Assembly: GCA_965227335.1 (NCBI GenBank)
Contig: CBDDFV010000001.1
Location: forward strand, 496,001 to 560,000
From: CBDDFV01 sp965227335
GTDB lineage: Bacteria; Planctomycetota; Phycisphaerae; Phycisphaerales; SM1A02
Direction: 5' to 3'
Length of the DNA: 64,000 nt
In this document: positions 15,539 to 23,980 of the stretch, in pieces
How the letters are laid out: every line of letters begins with the position of its first letter
Position numbering within the stretch: the first letter of the stretch is position 1
Program-made: the position numbers and the translations under genes
The notes under the pieces: model-generated
Database searches by the model: none
Told to the model about the DNA's origin: nothing
The model's input: the letters and a program-made list of their open reading frames with translations, nothing else

Positions 15539-16942
15539 TCAGAAGTCCGGGCGATACGCCGGATTGCGTTTCGTCGGGAGCGCGGCGCCGGTTTCGTTCC
15601 GCCACGCCTCGAGTCGGGCGCGGAGGTGGGCGACGCGTTCGGGTTCGTCCGCCGCGCGGTTGGTCGTTTCGCGCGGATCCGCGGTGAGGTTGTAGAGTTC
15701 GATCGAGCCGTCTTCGAGGGTCTCGATGAGTTTCCAGTCGCCGGCCCGGATGACGCTGCAGGGGACGGCCCGCCAGGCGCCCTGGTCGCGTCGGTACGCT
15801 TCGAGGTAGGCGGGGAAGTGCCAGAACAGGGCGTCGCGTTCGAGCGGGGCGCTCTCGGTGAGGATGGGCGTGAGGTCGACGCCGTCAATGGGCTGGGGGT
15901 GGTCGGCGAGCGTCGCGCCGCCGAGCGTGGCGAGTGTCGGGTAGAAGTCGAAGAGCATGACGGGCGTCGTGGCGTCGATGCGTCCGGGGGCGATGCGTCC
16001 CGGCCAGCGGACGGCGAGGGGGACACGGAGGCCGCCCTCGTGGAACGTTCCCTTGCCGCCCCGCAGGTTCATGCGGGTGACGCCGCGGTGGCCGCCGTTG
16101 TCGCTGGTGAAGACGACGAGGGTGTCGTCGGCGAGTTGGAGACGGTCGAGCGTCGCGAGCAGTCGGCCGACGTTGGCGTCGAGCGACTCGACCATCGCGG
16201 CGTATTTCGGATTGGCGTGCAGCGCGCCCTTCGGACGCTCCTCGAGGGCGGCGAGGCGCGTCGCATCCGGCTGGATCGGCGTGTGCACCGTGTAGTAGGG
16301 GAGGTAGAGGAAGAACGGCGCGTCGGTGCGGGCGCGGTCTTCGATCCAGGCGATCGCTTCGTCGGTCAGGCGGTCGGTGAGGTATTCGCCGTCGGGACCG
16401 TCGGGGAGGGCGGGATTGGCGTACGGGCTGCGGTAGGACTTCGGATGCCCTTTCTTCCAGCCGCCGCGGTTGACGTCGAAGCCCTGTCGTCGGGGGTCGT
16501 TCGGGGTGTCGAGATCGCCGACGTGGTACTTCCCGATGGTCGCGGTCGAATAGCCGGCGGCCCTGAGCACCTCGGCGAGCGTGACCACATCGCCGTCGAG
16601 GAAGGGCGTGTTGCGCACCGGAATCCACGCCCGGTTCTGTTTCTTTCCGCGGGCGGCGGGGCTCACGGTGTAGACGCCGGTGCGGGGCGGATAGGTCCCC
16701 GACAGCAGGGCGGCGCGTGACGGCGCGCAGTTGCTCGCGTTCGCGTACGCCTGCATGAACGTCACGCCATCGGCGGCGAGCCGGTCAAGGTGCGGCGTGC
16801 GGTGATAGTCGCTGCCCATGAAGCCTAGATCGTTCCATCCGAGGTCGTCGGCGAGAATGAACACGATGTTCGGCGGGGCGTCGGCGTCGGCGCGGGCGGC
16901 GGCGGCGATCGTGATCAGGATGATCGCCAGCAATCGAATCAT
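15539..16942 (-). CDS. Exported sulfatase (formylglycine type)
   Basis: The 467-residue protein has a signal peptide (residues 1-20) and the type I sulfatase signature CAPSR at 72-76, whose Cys is converted to formylglycine. The metal-binding ILADDLGW lies at the N-terminus, and further ligand segments include IGKYHVGD and TSDNGGHRG. Such enzymes desulfate polysaccharides, lipids or small sulfate esters outside the cytoplasm, and planctomycetes carry many. Its start codon overlaps the end of the AhpD-like gene by four bases, indicating co-translation. No maturase (FGE or anSME) is in the window. The substrate cannot be inferred. Confidence 0.92.
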   Translation of the reverse strand: MIRLLAIILITIAAAARADADAPPNIVFILADDLGWNDLGFMGSDYHRTPHLDRLAADGVTFMQAYANASNCAPSRAALLSGTYPPRTGVYTVSPAARGKKQNRAWIPVRNTPFLDGDVVTLAEVLRAAGYSTATIGKYHVGDLDTPNDPRRQGFDVNRGGWKKGHPKSYRSPYANPALPDGPDGEYLTDRLTDEAIAWIEDRARTDAPFFLYLPYYTVHTPIQPDATRLAALEERPKGALHANPKYAAMVESLDANVGRLLATLDRLQLADDTLVVFTSDNGGHRGVTRMNLRGGKGTFHEGGLRVPLAVRWPGRIAPGRIDATTPVMLFDFYPTLATLGGATLADHPQPIDGVDLTPILTESAPLERDALFWHFPAYLEAYRRDQGAWRAVPCSVIRAGDWKLIETLEDGSIELYNLTADPRETTNRAADEPERVAHLRARLEAWRNETGAALPTKRNPAYRPDF

Positions 16943-17481
16943 CGATCCGCCTCCAGCTCAACGCCGAGTCCGAGGACGATGCGGTTCGCGTAGTTGAAGT
17001 AGCCGATCACCTGGGCGAGGTCGAGAATCGCGCGATCGTCGAGGTCGTGGTCGCGAAGGGCGTCGAGGTGCGGGCGGGCGGTCGCGGCGGGTCGTTCGGT
17101 GAGCCGAGCGGCGTAGCCGGCGAGGGCGTGTTCGCGCGGCGTGAGTCCGTCGTGATCGCCGGCGGCGAGCGCGTCGGGGAGATCCGGCCGGTCGCCCCGC
17201 AGGCAGCGGGCGAGATTGCTCGTGTGATGAGCGACGCAGTAGGCGCACCCGTTGATGCGGCTGACGACGACGCCGACGATCTCGCGCTCCGTCCGGGAGA
17301 GGGGGGAGGGCTTGCGCATCGCGGCCACGTAGAGTTCAAAATGGGTGCGAAGCGATTCAGGGTTGGCGGAATGCACCTTCATCACGTTGTCGACCGATCC
17401 GTCGGGTTCGGCGACCCGTCGGTAGAGGTCGGCGAGTTCGCCTTCGGCGTCGGTTTCGGCGATGAGACGGATCCAGGCCAT
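16939..17481 (-). CDS. AhpD-like/carboxymuconolactone decarboxylase family protein
   Basis: This 180-residue all-helical protein has the redox motif of the peroxidase-related AhpD branch, CAYCVAHH (C79, C82, H86), with the upstream Glu in LSRTEREIVG. Members reduce peroxides or act as thiol-dependent redox partners. It is the first gene of a leftward pair with the sulfatase (four-base overlap). It starts 59 bases from the divergent threonine aldolase gene, so the short gap must hold promoters for both directions. The physiological substrate is unknown. Confidence 0.85.
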   Translation of the reverse strand: MAWIRLIAETDAEGELADLYRRVAEPDGSVDNVMKVHSANPESLRTHFELYVAAMRKPSPLSRTEREIVGVVVSRINGCAYCVAHHTSNLARCLRGDRPDLPDALAAGDHDGLTPREHALAGYAARLTERPAATARPHLDALRDHDLDDRAILDLAQVIGYFNYANRIVLGLGVELEADR

Positions 17482-17540
17482 GCCGTCATGGTGACGTCGG
17501 GACGTCCGTTCGTCGAGGGGGGCGGCTACACTGTTTCGCC

Positions 17541-18596
17541 ATGCGGACGTTTCGGAGCGACAACAACGCGGGGCTGTGTCCGGAGGCGCTGGGCGCGATC
17601 GCCGACGCCAACGGGACGCAGCATCAGATGGGCTACGGGGACGACGAGCTGACGGCGCGGGCCGAGGCGGCGTTCCGGCGGATCTTCGGCGACGAGATCG
17701 CGGTGTTCTTCGTGGCGACGGGGACCGCCGCGAACGTGCTGGCGATCGCCTCGCTGACGCGTCCGTGGCAGCAGGTGCTCTGTCATGCGCACAGTCACTA
17801 CAACGACGACGAGAGCACGGCGCCGGAGCGGTTCACGTCGTGCCGCGCCCATCCGATCCGGACGTCGTCGAGCAAGCTGACGGCGGCGGACGTGGAGGCG
17901 GCGGGGGCGAATCTGCGGGGCGACGTGCACCAGCCGCAGGCGGGGGTTCTGACGATCTCGAACGTGACGGAGTTCGGGACGGTCTACACGCCGGACGAGA
18001 CGAAGGCGTTGTGCGAGGCGGCGCGGGCGCGGGGGTACCGTGTGCATGTGGACGGCGCGCGGTTCGCGAACGCCGTCGCCGCGCTGGGCTGCGATCCGAA
18101 GGAACTGGCGGGGGCGGCGGGGGTGGACGCGTTGTCGTTCGGGGGGACGAAGAACGGCCTCGCGTTCGGGGAGGCGGTGATCTTCTTCCCGCAGGGGGAC
18201 GGGCGCGATTTCGAGACGGCGGTCGAGGCGTTTCCGTTCCACCGGAAGTCGACGGGGCATCTGTTGAGCAAGCATCGGTTCGTGAGCGCGCCGTTCGAGG
18301 CGACATTACGGGATGAGGTCTGGCTGACGCACGCGGCGCACGCGAACGCGATGGCGCGGCGGCTGGCGTCGGGGCTGGAGGGGCTGGGGGCGGCGCCGGC
18401 GTATCCCGTCGAGGCGAACGGCGTGTTCGTGCGTCTGCCGGAGGCGTTGGATCGCGCGTTTCGGGCGGGCGGGCACGGCTATTATCCGTTCGGCGACGCC
18501 TCGGCGGGGATCGTGCGTCTGATGTGCTCATTCGACACGACGCCGGCGGATGTCGACGGTCTGTTGGCGCTCGCATCGGCCCCCACGTCCGGGTAA
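17541..18596 (+). CDS. Low-specificity L-threonine aldolase family protein (PLP-dependent)
   Basis: The 351-residue enzyme belongs to the beta-eliminating lyase/threonine aldolase group, which cleaves threonine or allo-threonine to glycine and acetaldehyde. It opens with the characteristic FRSDNNAGLCPEAL. It has the cofactor-stacking region VATGTAANVLAI, the HVDGARFANAVA Asp segment and the PLP lysine in SFGGTKNGLAFGEA. Length is normal. Side activities, such as phenylserine or other beta-hydroxy amino acids, are common in this family, so the natural substrate is uncertain. Confidence 0.88.
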   Translation: MRTFRSDNNAGLCPEALGAIADANGTQHQMGYGDDELTARAEAAFRRIFGDEIAVFFVATGTAANVLAIASLTRPWQQVLCHAHSHYNDDESTAPERFTSCRAHPIRTSSSKLTAADVEAAGANLRGDVHQPQAGVLTISNVTEFGTVYTPDETKALCEAARARGYRVHVDGARFANAVAALGCDPKELAGAAGVDALSFGGTKNGLAFGEAVIFFPQGDGRDFETAVEAFPFHRKSTGHLLSKHRFVSAPFEATLRDEVWLTHAAHANAMARRLASGLEGLGAAPAYPVEANGVFVRLPEALDRAFRAGGHGYYPFGDASAGIVRLMCSFDTTPADVDGLLALASAPTSG

Positions 18597-18793
18597 CGGC
18601 GGGTCGGGGTCCGAGTTGTCGTGATAACGGGCGGACCTTCGCGGGCGGGGTCAGATAATCCGCCGGGGTCCCGGGTCAACTCATTCCAATTCATGGTTTT
18701 GCGCGGGCCAGCGTAATTTGCGCGATCATTCCGGCCGATCCAGATGGTCGAGGCGGCCATTGGACGGCGAGCCTGACAAGGGCAGGGAAGGTC

Positions 18794-19375
18794 ATGATCC
18801 CACGAGACAAAGATGTACTGACGACGGGCGAGGTGGCGAAGATCTGCAACGTCGCTTCGCGCACGGTCAGCAAGTGGTTCGATTCCGGGCAGCTGCGGGG
18901 CTACCGCATTCCGGGGTCGAAAGACCGCCGCATTCCAGTGGCGAATCTCATTCCGTTCATGAAGAGCCACGGCATTCCGCTGGACGGCCTGATGAGCGGC
19001 GAGACGCGTATTCTGATCGTCGACGACGAGGAGGAGATTCTTAACGCGTTGTCGTCGGTGCTGGGCGAGAAGACGCAGTACGCCGTGAAGACGGCGAACA
19101 ATGCGTTCGAGGCGGGCGTCGAGTGCGAACGGTTCCGGCCGCACGTGATGCTGCTGGATATTCACCTGGACGATGCGGACGGTCGGGAGATCTGCGAGTT
19201 TGTGTCGCATTCCGACGACCTGCAGATCACGCGGATCATCGCGATGAGCGGGAAGCTGACCGACGGCCAGGCCGCGCAGCTGACGCACCGCGGCTTCGAC
19301 CGTGCGTTGCGGAAGCCGTTCAAGGTGCGTGACGTGATCGACGCGATCGAGGGCGCCAGTTCGATTCTGCACTGA
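18794..19375 (+). CDS. HTH (MerR/excisionase-type) - receiver fusion regulator
   Basis: In this 193-residue protein the DNA-binding part comes first. Residues 8-60 are an excisionase/MerR-like helix-turn-helix (TTGEVAKICNVASRTVSKWF, then IPVANLIPFMKSHG). Residues 72-193 are a complete receiver domain with acidic pair D77/D78, phospho-acceptor D122 (LLDIHLDD), S152 in the Thr/Ser position and K174 (LRKPF). In most response regulators the output domain follows the receiver, so this order is reversed. No histidine kinase gene is nearby. A GGGAAGG site precedes the ATG. The 197-base upstream gap contains no other gene. Confidence 0.88.
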   Translation: MIPRDKDVLTTGEVAKICNVASRTVSKWFDSGQLRGYRIPGSKDRRIPVANLIPFMKSHGIPLDGLMSGETRILIVDDEEEILNALSSVLGEKTQYAVKTANNAFEAGVECERFRPHVMLLDIHLDDADGREICEFVSHSDDLQITRIIAMSGKLTDGQAAQLTHRGFDRALRKPFKVRDVIDAIEGASSILH

Positions 19376-19501
19376 GCCCGACGAAATCGGCACGGAGACG
19401 GAAGGGAACGCCAGGGCGGCCGCTTGATCGGCCGCTCTGTTGCGTTTCGGGACAGGTGGGGGCGGCGGTTTGATCTTAGAATGAAGGCGGGAACGCTTGT
19501 C

Positions 19502-20347
19502 ATGACGGATCAGGACGAACAGCACGGGGCGACGCCGTCTCCGGAGATGCCGCCGGGGCGTCGGTCGTCGTCGGCGCGGGGGGCGGGTCGGTCGATTCAT
19601 CGCCGCCGGCGTCCGCTGGTCGTGCCGCGCGATCGTCCGCTGCCGCCGGCGCGTCCGGGCGTGCGGTACGTGCCGGTCGTCTTCGTCGGGGTGGTGATTG
19701 CGGATGATCGGTTGCGGGCCCAGGTGGAGCGGCGATTCCACTGGCCGATGATCGTCCTCGCCCTCGCGATGCTGCCGCTGCTGGCGATCGAGATCTTCTC
19801 CCGACCCGCGCCGGGATCGTGGCTGGCGTGGGCGACGCTGATCGCGGCGGGTCTGATCTGGCTCGCCTTCCTGATCGAGTTCGTCGTCAAGATCTCCATC
19901 GCCGAGCATCGGCTCGAGTACGTCAAGCACAACTGGCTCGACGTGATCATCCTCGTGGCCCCGTTCCTCCGGTGGATCCGGGCGTGGAAGGTGGCGCGGA
20001 CGGCGAAGGTCTTCACGCTGCGGGGCGTGGGGATGAAGTTCGCCCGCGGCTTCGTGACGGTCCTGATCGGGATGGAGGCGACGGAGCGTCTGCTCGAGCG
20101 GTTCGGGGTGAATTTCCGGCCCGATCGACCGGCCCCCGAGTCGATGACGCGGCTCCAGCTCATGCGGGAGTTGAAACGCCGGCGGGCCGAGGTGGACGCG
20201 TGGGAGGCGTGGTACGAAGATCACGAGACGCATGTCGAGCGCTATGATCTCGACCCCGCGCCCCCGAAACCTGATCCCACCGCGTCGCTGCCTCCGGCGT
20301 CCGGACCCCAGGACCCGCCTGCATGCGAATCGCCCTCGCCCAGTTGA
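19502..20347 (+). CDS. Voltage-sensor-like membrane protein without a pore domain
   Basis: The 281-residue protein has a Pro/Arg-rich cytoplasmic N-terminus. Hydrophobic segments follow at about residues 80-98 and 105-135, and a further one includes NWLDVIILVAPFLRWIRA. The pattern IEFVVKI, then NWLDV, then RWIRAWKVART resembles helices S2, S3 and S4 of voltage-gated cation channels, with the conserved Glu, Lys, Asp and spaced Arg. No S5-pore-S6 region follows. The rest is charged and cytoplasmic. The ATG at 19502 is preferred, although the frame is open further upstream. Its 3' end overlaps the NAD synthetase gene by 25 bases. The exact class is uncertain. Confidence 0.65.
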   Translation: MTDQDEQHGATPSPEMPPGRRSSSARGAGRSIHRRRRPLVVPRDRPLPPARPGVRYVPVVFVGVVIADDRLRAQVERRFHWPMIVLALAMLPLLAIEIFSRPAPGSWLAWATLIAAGLIWLAFLIEFVVKISIAEHRLEYVKHNWLDVIILVAPFLRWIRAWKVARTAKVFTLRGVGMKFARGFVTVLIGMEATERLLERFGVNFRPDRPAPESMTRLQLMRELKRRRAEVDAWEAWYEDHETHVERYDLDPAPPKPDPTASLPPASGPQDPPACESPSPS

Positions 20348-21984
20348 ATCCGACCGTCGCCGACATCGACGGCAATACGTCGCTCGTGCTCGATGCGATC
20401 GACCGCGCCCGCACCGCCGGCGCGGATCTCCTCGTCACGCCGGAGCAGATGGTGCTCGGGTATCCGGCCCGCGACATCATCTTCCGCGAAGGACTCGTGG
20501 CCCGGTGCGAATCCGCGGTGAAGGCGATCGCGGAAGCCGCGCAGGGCGTGACGGTCATTGTCGGTCATCCCGCTCGCGCGCCGGCGGAATCCCACCGACC
20601 CTTCTACAACGCCGCGACCGTGGTCCGGGACGGACAGATCCTCGCGACCTACCGCAAGCGACTGTTCCCCGGGTACGACGTCTTCGACGAGGACCGCTAC
20701 TTCGCCCCCGGCGGCGGGCCGCTCGTGATCGAGATCGCGGGAACCCAGGTCGGCGTGATCATCTGCGAGGATTTCTGGGGCGCGGCGGACGTGCCCGGGG
20801 CCCGCGGCTACGCGATCAGTCCGCTGAACGAAACCGTGGAGGCGGGGGCGGAGGTGATCGTCTCGCTCAACGCCAGCCCGTTCATCGCCGGGAAGGGAGC
20901 GCGGCACGAGACGATTCTGCGTGAGACCGCGCGGCAGATCGCACGACCGATCGTCGCGGTGAATCTCGTCGGCGGGAACGATGACCTGGTGTTCGACGGA
21001 CGATCGATGATCGTGAACGAGCGGGGGGAAGTCGCGCTGCGGTGTGCGCCGTTCGAGGCGGAGACGACGGTCGGTGAGATCGGCGGGGAGGGGCTGACCG
21101 CGTCCGGGCGGGAGGATCCGATCGCGGAGGTGTGGGCCGCGCTCGTGCTCGGCACGCGGGACTACGTCCGCAAGACGGGGCATACGGACCTGGTGCTGGG
21201 TCTGTCGGGCGGGATCGACTCCGCGGTGTGCGCCGTGATCGGCGCGGCGGCGGTGGGGGGCGACCACGTGACCGGTCTGCTCATGCCGTCGCGATATTCC
21301 TCGGAAGGCTCGCTCACCGACGCCCACGCCCTGGCCGACGCGCTCGGCGTCCGCGCGCAGCCGATCGTGCCGATCGCGGATGCGCACGAGTCGGTCGCGA
21401 CGGCGCTGACGGGTCCGCTCGACGGGCCGCCGGCGGATCTGGCGGACGAGAACATTCAGGCCCGGTTGCGCGGCCTGCTCCTCATGACGTGGACGAACGC
21501 CCGTCCCGGGACCCTGCTGCTCGCGACGAGCAACAAGTCGGAGCTGGCGGTCGGGTACTCGACGTTGTACGGCGACATGTGCGGCGCCGTGTCGCCGATC
21601 GGCGACGTGTTGAAGACGGACGTCTACCGTCTCGCGCGATGGGTCAACGACAACGCCGCCGCGTGCGGGTTTGATCGTCCGCCGATCCCCGAGTCGTCGA
21701 TCACGAAGCCGCCCTCGGCGGAGTTGAGGCCGGACCAGACCGACCAGGATTCACTGCCGCCGTACGACGTGCTGGACGAGATCATCGCGCGGTGGGTGGA
21801 TCGCGAGGAATCGCGGGAGCGGATTCTGGCCGAGACGGGGTTCGACGAGGCGGTGGTGCGGACGTTCGTGCGGATGATCGACATGGCGGAGTACAAGCGT
21901 TTTCAGGGCTCGGTGATCCTGAAGACGCAGCCGCGAGCGTTCGGGCGCGGGCGTCCGATGCCGATCGTCGCGCGGCCGGGGTGA
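20323..21984 (+). CDS. nadE: Glutamine-dependent NAD+ synthetase
   Basis: NadE amidates deamido-NAD to NAD using ammonia released from glutamine. The 553-residue protein has the N-terminal nitrilase-type glutaminase domain (E in LLVTPEQMVLGYPARD, K in YRKRLFPGYDVFDE, C in IICEDFWG). The C-terminal ATP pyrophosphatase domain has the P-loop VLGLSGGIDSAV and the TSNKSELAVGY motif. Both halves are intact. The start overlaps the upstream membrane-protein gene. mutL begins 24 bases after the stop. Confidence 0.96.
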   Translation: MRIALAQLNPTVADIDGNTSLVLDAIDRARTAGADLLVTPEQMVLGYPARDIIFREGLVARCESAVKAIAEAAQGVTVIVGHPARAPAESHRPFYNAATVVRDGQILATYRKRLFPGYDVFDEDRYFAPGGGPLVIEIAGTQVGVIICEDFWGAADVPGARGYAISPLNETVEAGAEVIVSLNASPFIAGKGARHETILRETARQIARPIVAVNLVGGNDDLVFDGRSMIVNERGEVALRCAPFEAETTVGEIGGEGLTASGREDPIAEVWAALVLGTRDYVRKTGHTDLVLGLSGGIDSAVCAVIGAAAVGGDHVTGLLMPSRYSSEGSLTDAHALADALGVRAQPIVPIADAHESVATALTGPLDGPPADLADENIQARLRGLLLMTWTNARPGTLLLATSNKSELAVGYSTLYGDMCGAVSPIGDVLKTDVYRLARWVNDNAAACGFDRPPIPESSITKPPSAELRPDQTDQDSLPPYDVLDEIIARWVDREESRERILAETGFDEAVVRTFVRMIDMAEYKRFQGSVILKTQPRAFGRGRPMPIVARPG

Positions 21985-22007
21985 TCGTCGCTCGCTAGAA
22001 TCTCCCC

Positions 22008-23861
22008 ATGCCCATCCGCAAGCTCCCCGACCTCCTCGTCAACCAGATCGCCGCGGGCGAGGTGATCGAACGGCCGGCGAACGTCGTCAAGGAACTCGTC
22101 GAGAACGCCATCGACGCGGGGGCGACCCAGATCGATGTCGCGATCGAGAACGGCGGACGGGATCTCATCCGCGTGACCGACAACGGGTCCGGTGTGCCCG
22201 AGACGGAGCTGCTGCTCGCGGTCACGCCGCACGCGACGAGCAAGATCGAAGCCGCCGGCGACCTCGACGCGATCGGCACCATGGGCTTTCGCGGCGAAGC
22301 TCTCGCCTCCATCGCCTCGGTCAGCCGGCTGACGTTCACCTCGCGTCCGAAGGACCAGGAAGCCGCGTGCGCGATCGAAGCGGAGGGCGATGCGCTCAGT
22401 GAACCTCGCCCGGCCGGCGGCGCGTCGGGCACGACCGTCGCGGTGCGCAACCTCTTCTACAACACGCCCGCGCGGCGGAAGTTCCTCAAGACCGATCAGA
22501 CCGAGGGGACCCGCTGCCTGGACATGCTCAAGTCCCTCGCGCTCGCCCATGCGCACATCGGAATGTCGTTCTCACGCGACGGGAAGAGCGTGCTGGAGCT
22601 GGCGGGCGGACAGACGCTCGCCGCGCGGGTCTTCGATGTCATCGGACGCGAACTCGAGGCGGACATGACGGAGTTCCAGACTTCCGATCGGGGCGTCGCG
22701 ATGTGGGGACTCGTCGGCCAGCCGTCGACCGCGAAGCCGAGCGCGAAGCATCTGCGGGTCTACCTCAACGGCCGGCCCATCATGGACAAGTCGATCACGC
22801 ACGCGATTCGCGAGGCGTACCGCGGGTTGATCGAACCGGGTCGGTATCCGGTCGTCGTGCTGTTTCTTGAGATGGACCCGCACTCGTTCGATGTCAACGT
22901 GCACCCGACGAAGGCGGAGGTGCGGTTCCGCGATCAGGGCGTGGTGCATTCGGCCGTGCGGCGGGCGGTGCAGGCGGCGCTCGCGGGGGATGATCTGACG
23001 CCGGGGTTCGATCTTTCACGCGCGCAGTCGAACACGCCGAACGTGGACTTCTCGAAGAGCGTCGGCGCGAATGACAACGCGGGTGATCCGAAGGCGTTCG
23101 TGGATTACTTCCGTCGCCTCGATCCCCGGCAGAAGGGCTTCGTCTACAGCGAGGTGAAGCAGGCGCTCGCCGAGTCCGCGCCGGAGGTGCTGGCGAACGA
23201 GACGGCGTCGATGCCGACGTCCGGTGATCCCGCCGCCCAACCGGACGCCGCCGTCGATGACAACGCCCTTCCCACCGTGCGCACGGCCGCCGACGTGCTC
23301 CAGATCCACTCCAGCTACATCGTCACGCAGGATTCGGACGGCCTGCTGATCATTGATCAGCACGCGCTGCACGAGCGGGTGATGTTCGAACGGCTCAAGG
23401 CGGACGTGACGCGCGGCGGCATGGAGTCGCAGCGTCTCCTCATGCCGGAGATCATCACCCTCGACGCCCGCGCGATGGAGGCGTTCGAACAACTCGACGC
23501 CCTCTTCGAGCAGATCGGCATCGAAGCCGCCGCCATGGGCCCGAACTCGATCGGCGTGCAGTCGTTCCCGAGCCTGCTGTTCGATCGGGGTGTCGAGCCC
23601 GGACCGTTCATGACGGAGCTGCTCGAACGCGCGGCGGGCGACGACCTGCCCGTCGAACCCGAGGCCGCGCTCCACGAAACGCTCGACATGATGGCGTGCA
23701 AGGCCGCGATCAAGGCGGGCGACCGTCTCACCGAACCGGAGATTGCGGATCTCCTCCGGCAGCGCGAAGCGGTCGAACGTTCGAGCAACTGCCCGCACGG
23801 ACGGCCGACGACGCTGCGGCTGACGATCCGCGATCTTGAGAAGCAGTTCGGGCGGAGTTAG
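22008..23861 (+). CDS. mutL: DNA mismatch repair protein MutL (endonuclease-type)
   Basis: MutL couples MutS mismatch recognition to strand incision. The 617-residue protein has the GHKL ATPase domain (IAAGEVIERPANVVKELVEN, DNGSGV, GFRGEAL) and an MLH-type dimerisation domain. The C-terminal domain contains the complete metal-binding nuclease motif DQHALHERVMFE (residues 450-461, pattern DQHA-x2-E-x4-E), plus ACKAAIKAG and CPHGRPT near the end. This marks the endonuclease-proficient class found in bacteria without MutH. E. coli MutL lacks the motif. Confidence 0.96.
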   Translation: MPIRKLPDLLVNQIAAGEVIERPANVVKELVENAIDAGATQIDVAIENGGRDLIRVTDNGSGVPETELLLAVTPHATSKIEAAGDLDAIGTMGFRGEALASIASVSRLTFTSRPKDQEAACAIEAEGDALSEPRPAGGASGTTVAVRNLFYNTPARRKFLKTDQTEGTRCLDMLKSLALAHAHIGMSFSRDGKSVLELAGGQTLAARVFDVIGRELEADMTEFQTSDRGVAMWGLVGQPSTAKPSAKHLRVYLNGRPIMDKSITHAIREAYRGLIEPGRYPVVVLFLEMDPHSFDVNVHPTKAEVRFRDQGVVHSAVRRAVQAALAGDDLTPGFDLSRAQSNTPNVDFSKSVGANDNAGDPKAFVDYFRRLDPRQKGFVYSEVKQALAESAPEVLANETASMPTSGDPAAQPDAAVDDNALPTVRTAADVLQIHSSYIVTQDSDGLLIIDQHALHERVMFERLKADVTRGGMESQRLLMPEIITLDARAMEAFEQLDALFEQIGIEAAAMGPNSIGVQSFPSLLFDRGVEPGPFMTELLERAAGDDLPVEPEAALHETLDMMACKAAIKAGDRLTEPEIADLLRQREAVERSSNCPHGRPTTLRLTIRDLEKQFGRS

Positions 23862-23980
23862 GCCGCGCGAAACGAAAGCGGAGATTTCGACACGAAACCG
23901 CGGAGAAGTCGTCAGGATGCACAGCGGGATCGTGCGCGGGCGATCGGTCCGTTGCGACCGCACAGGGAAAGGAATACGGC

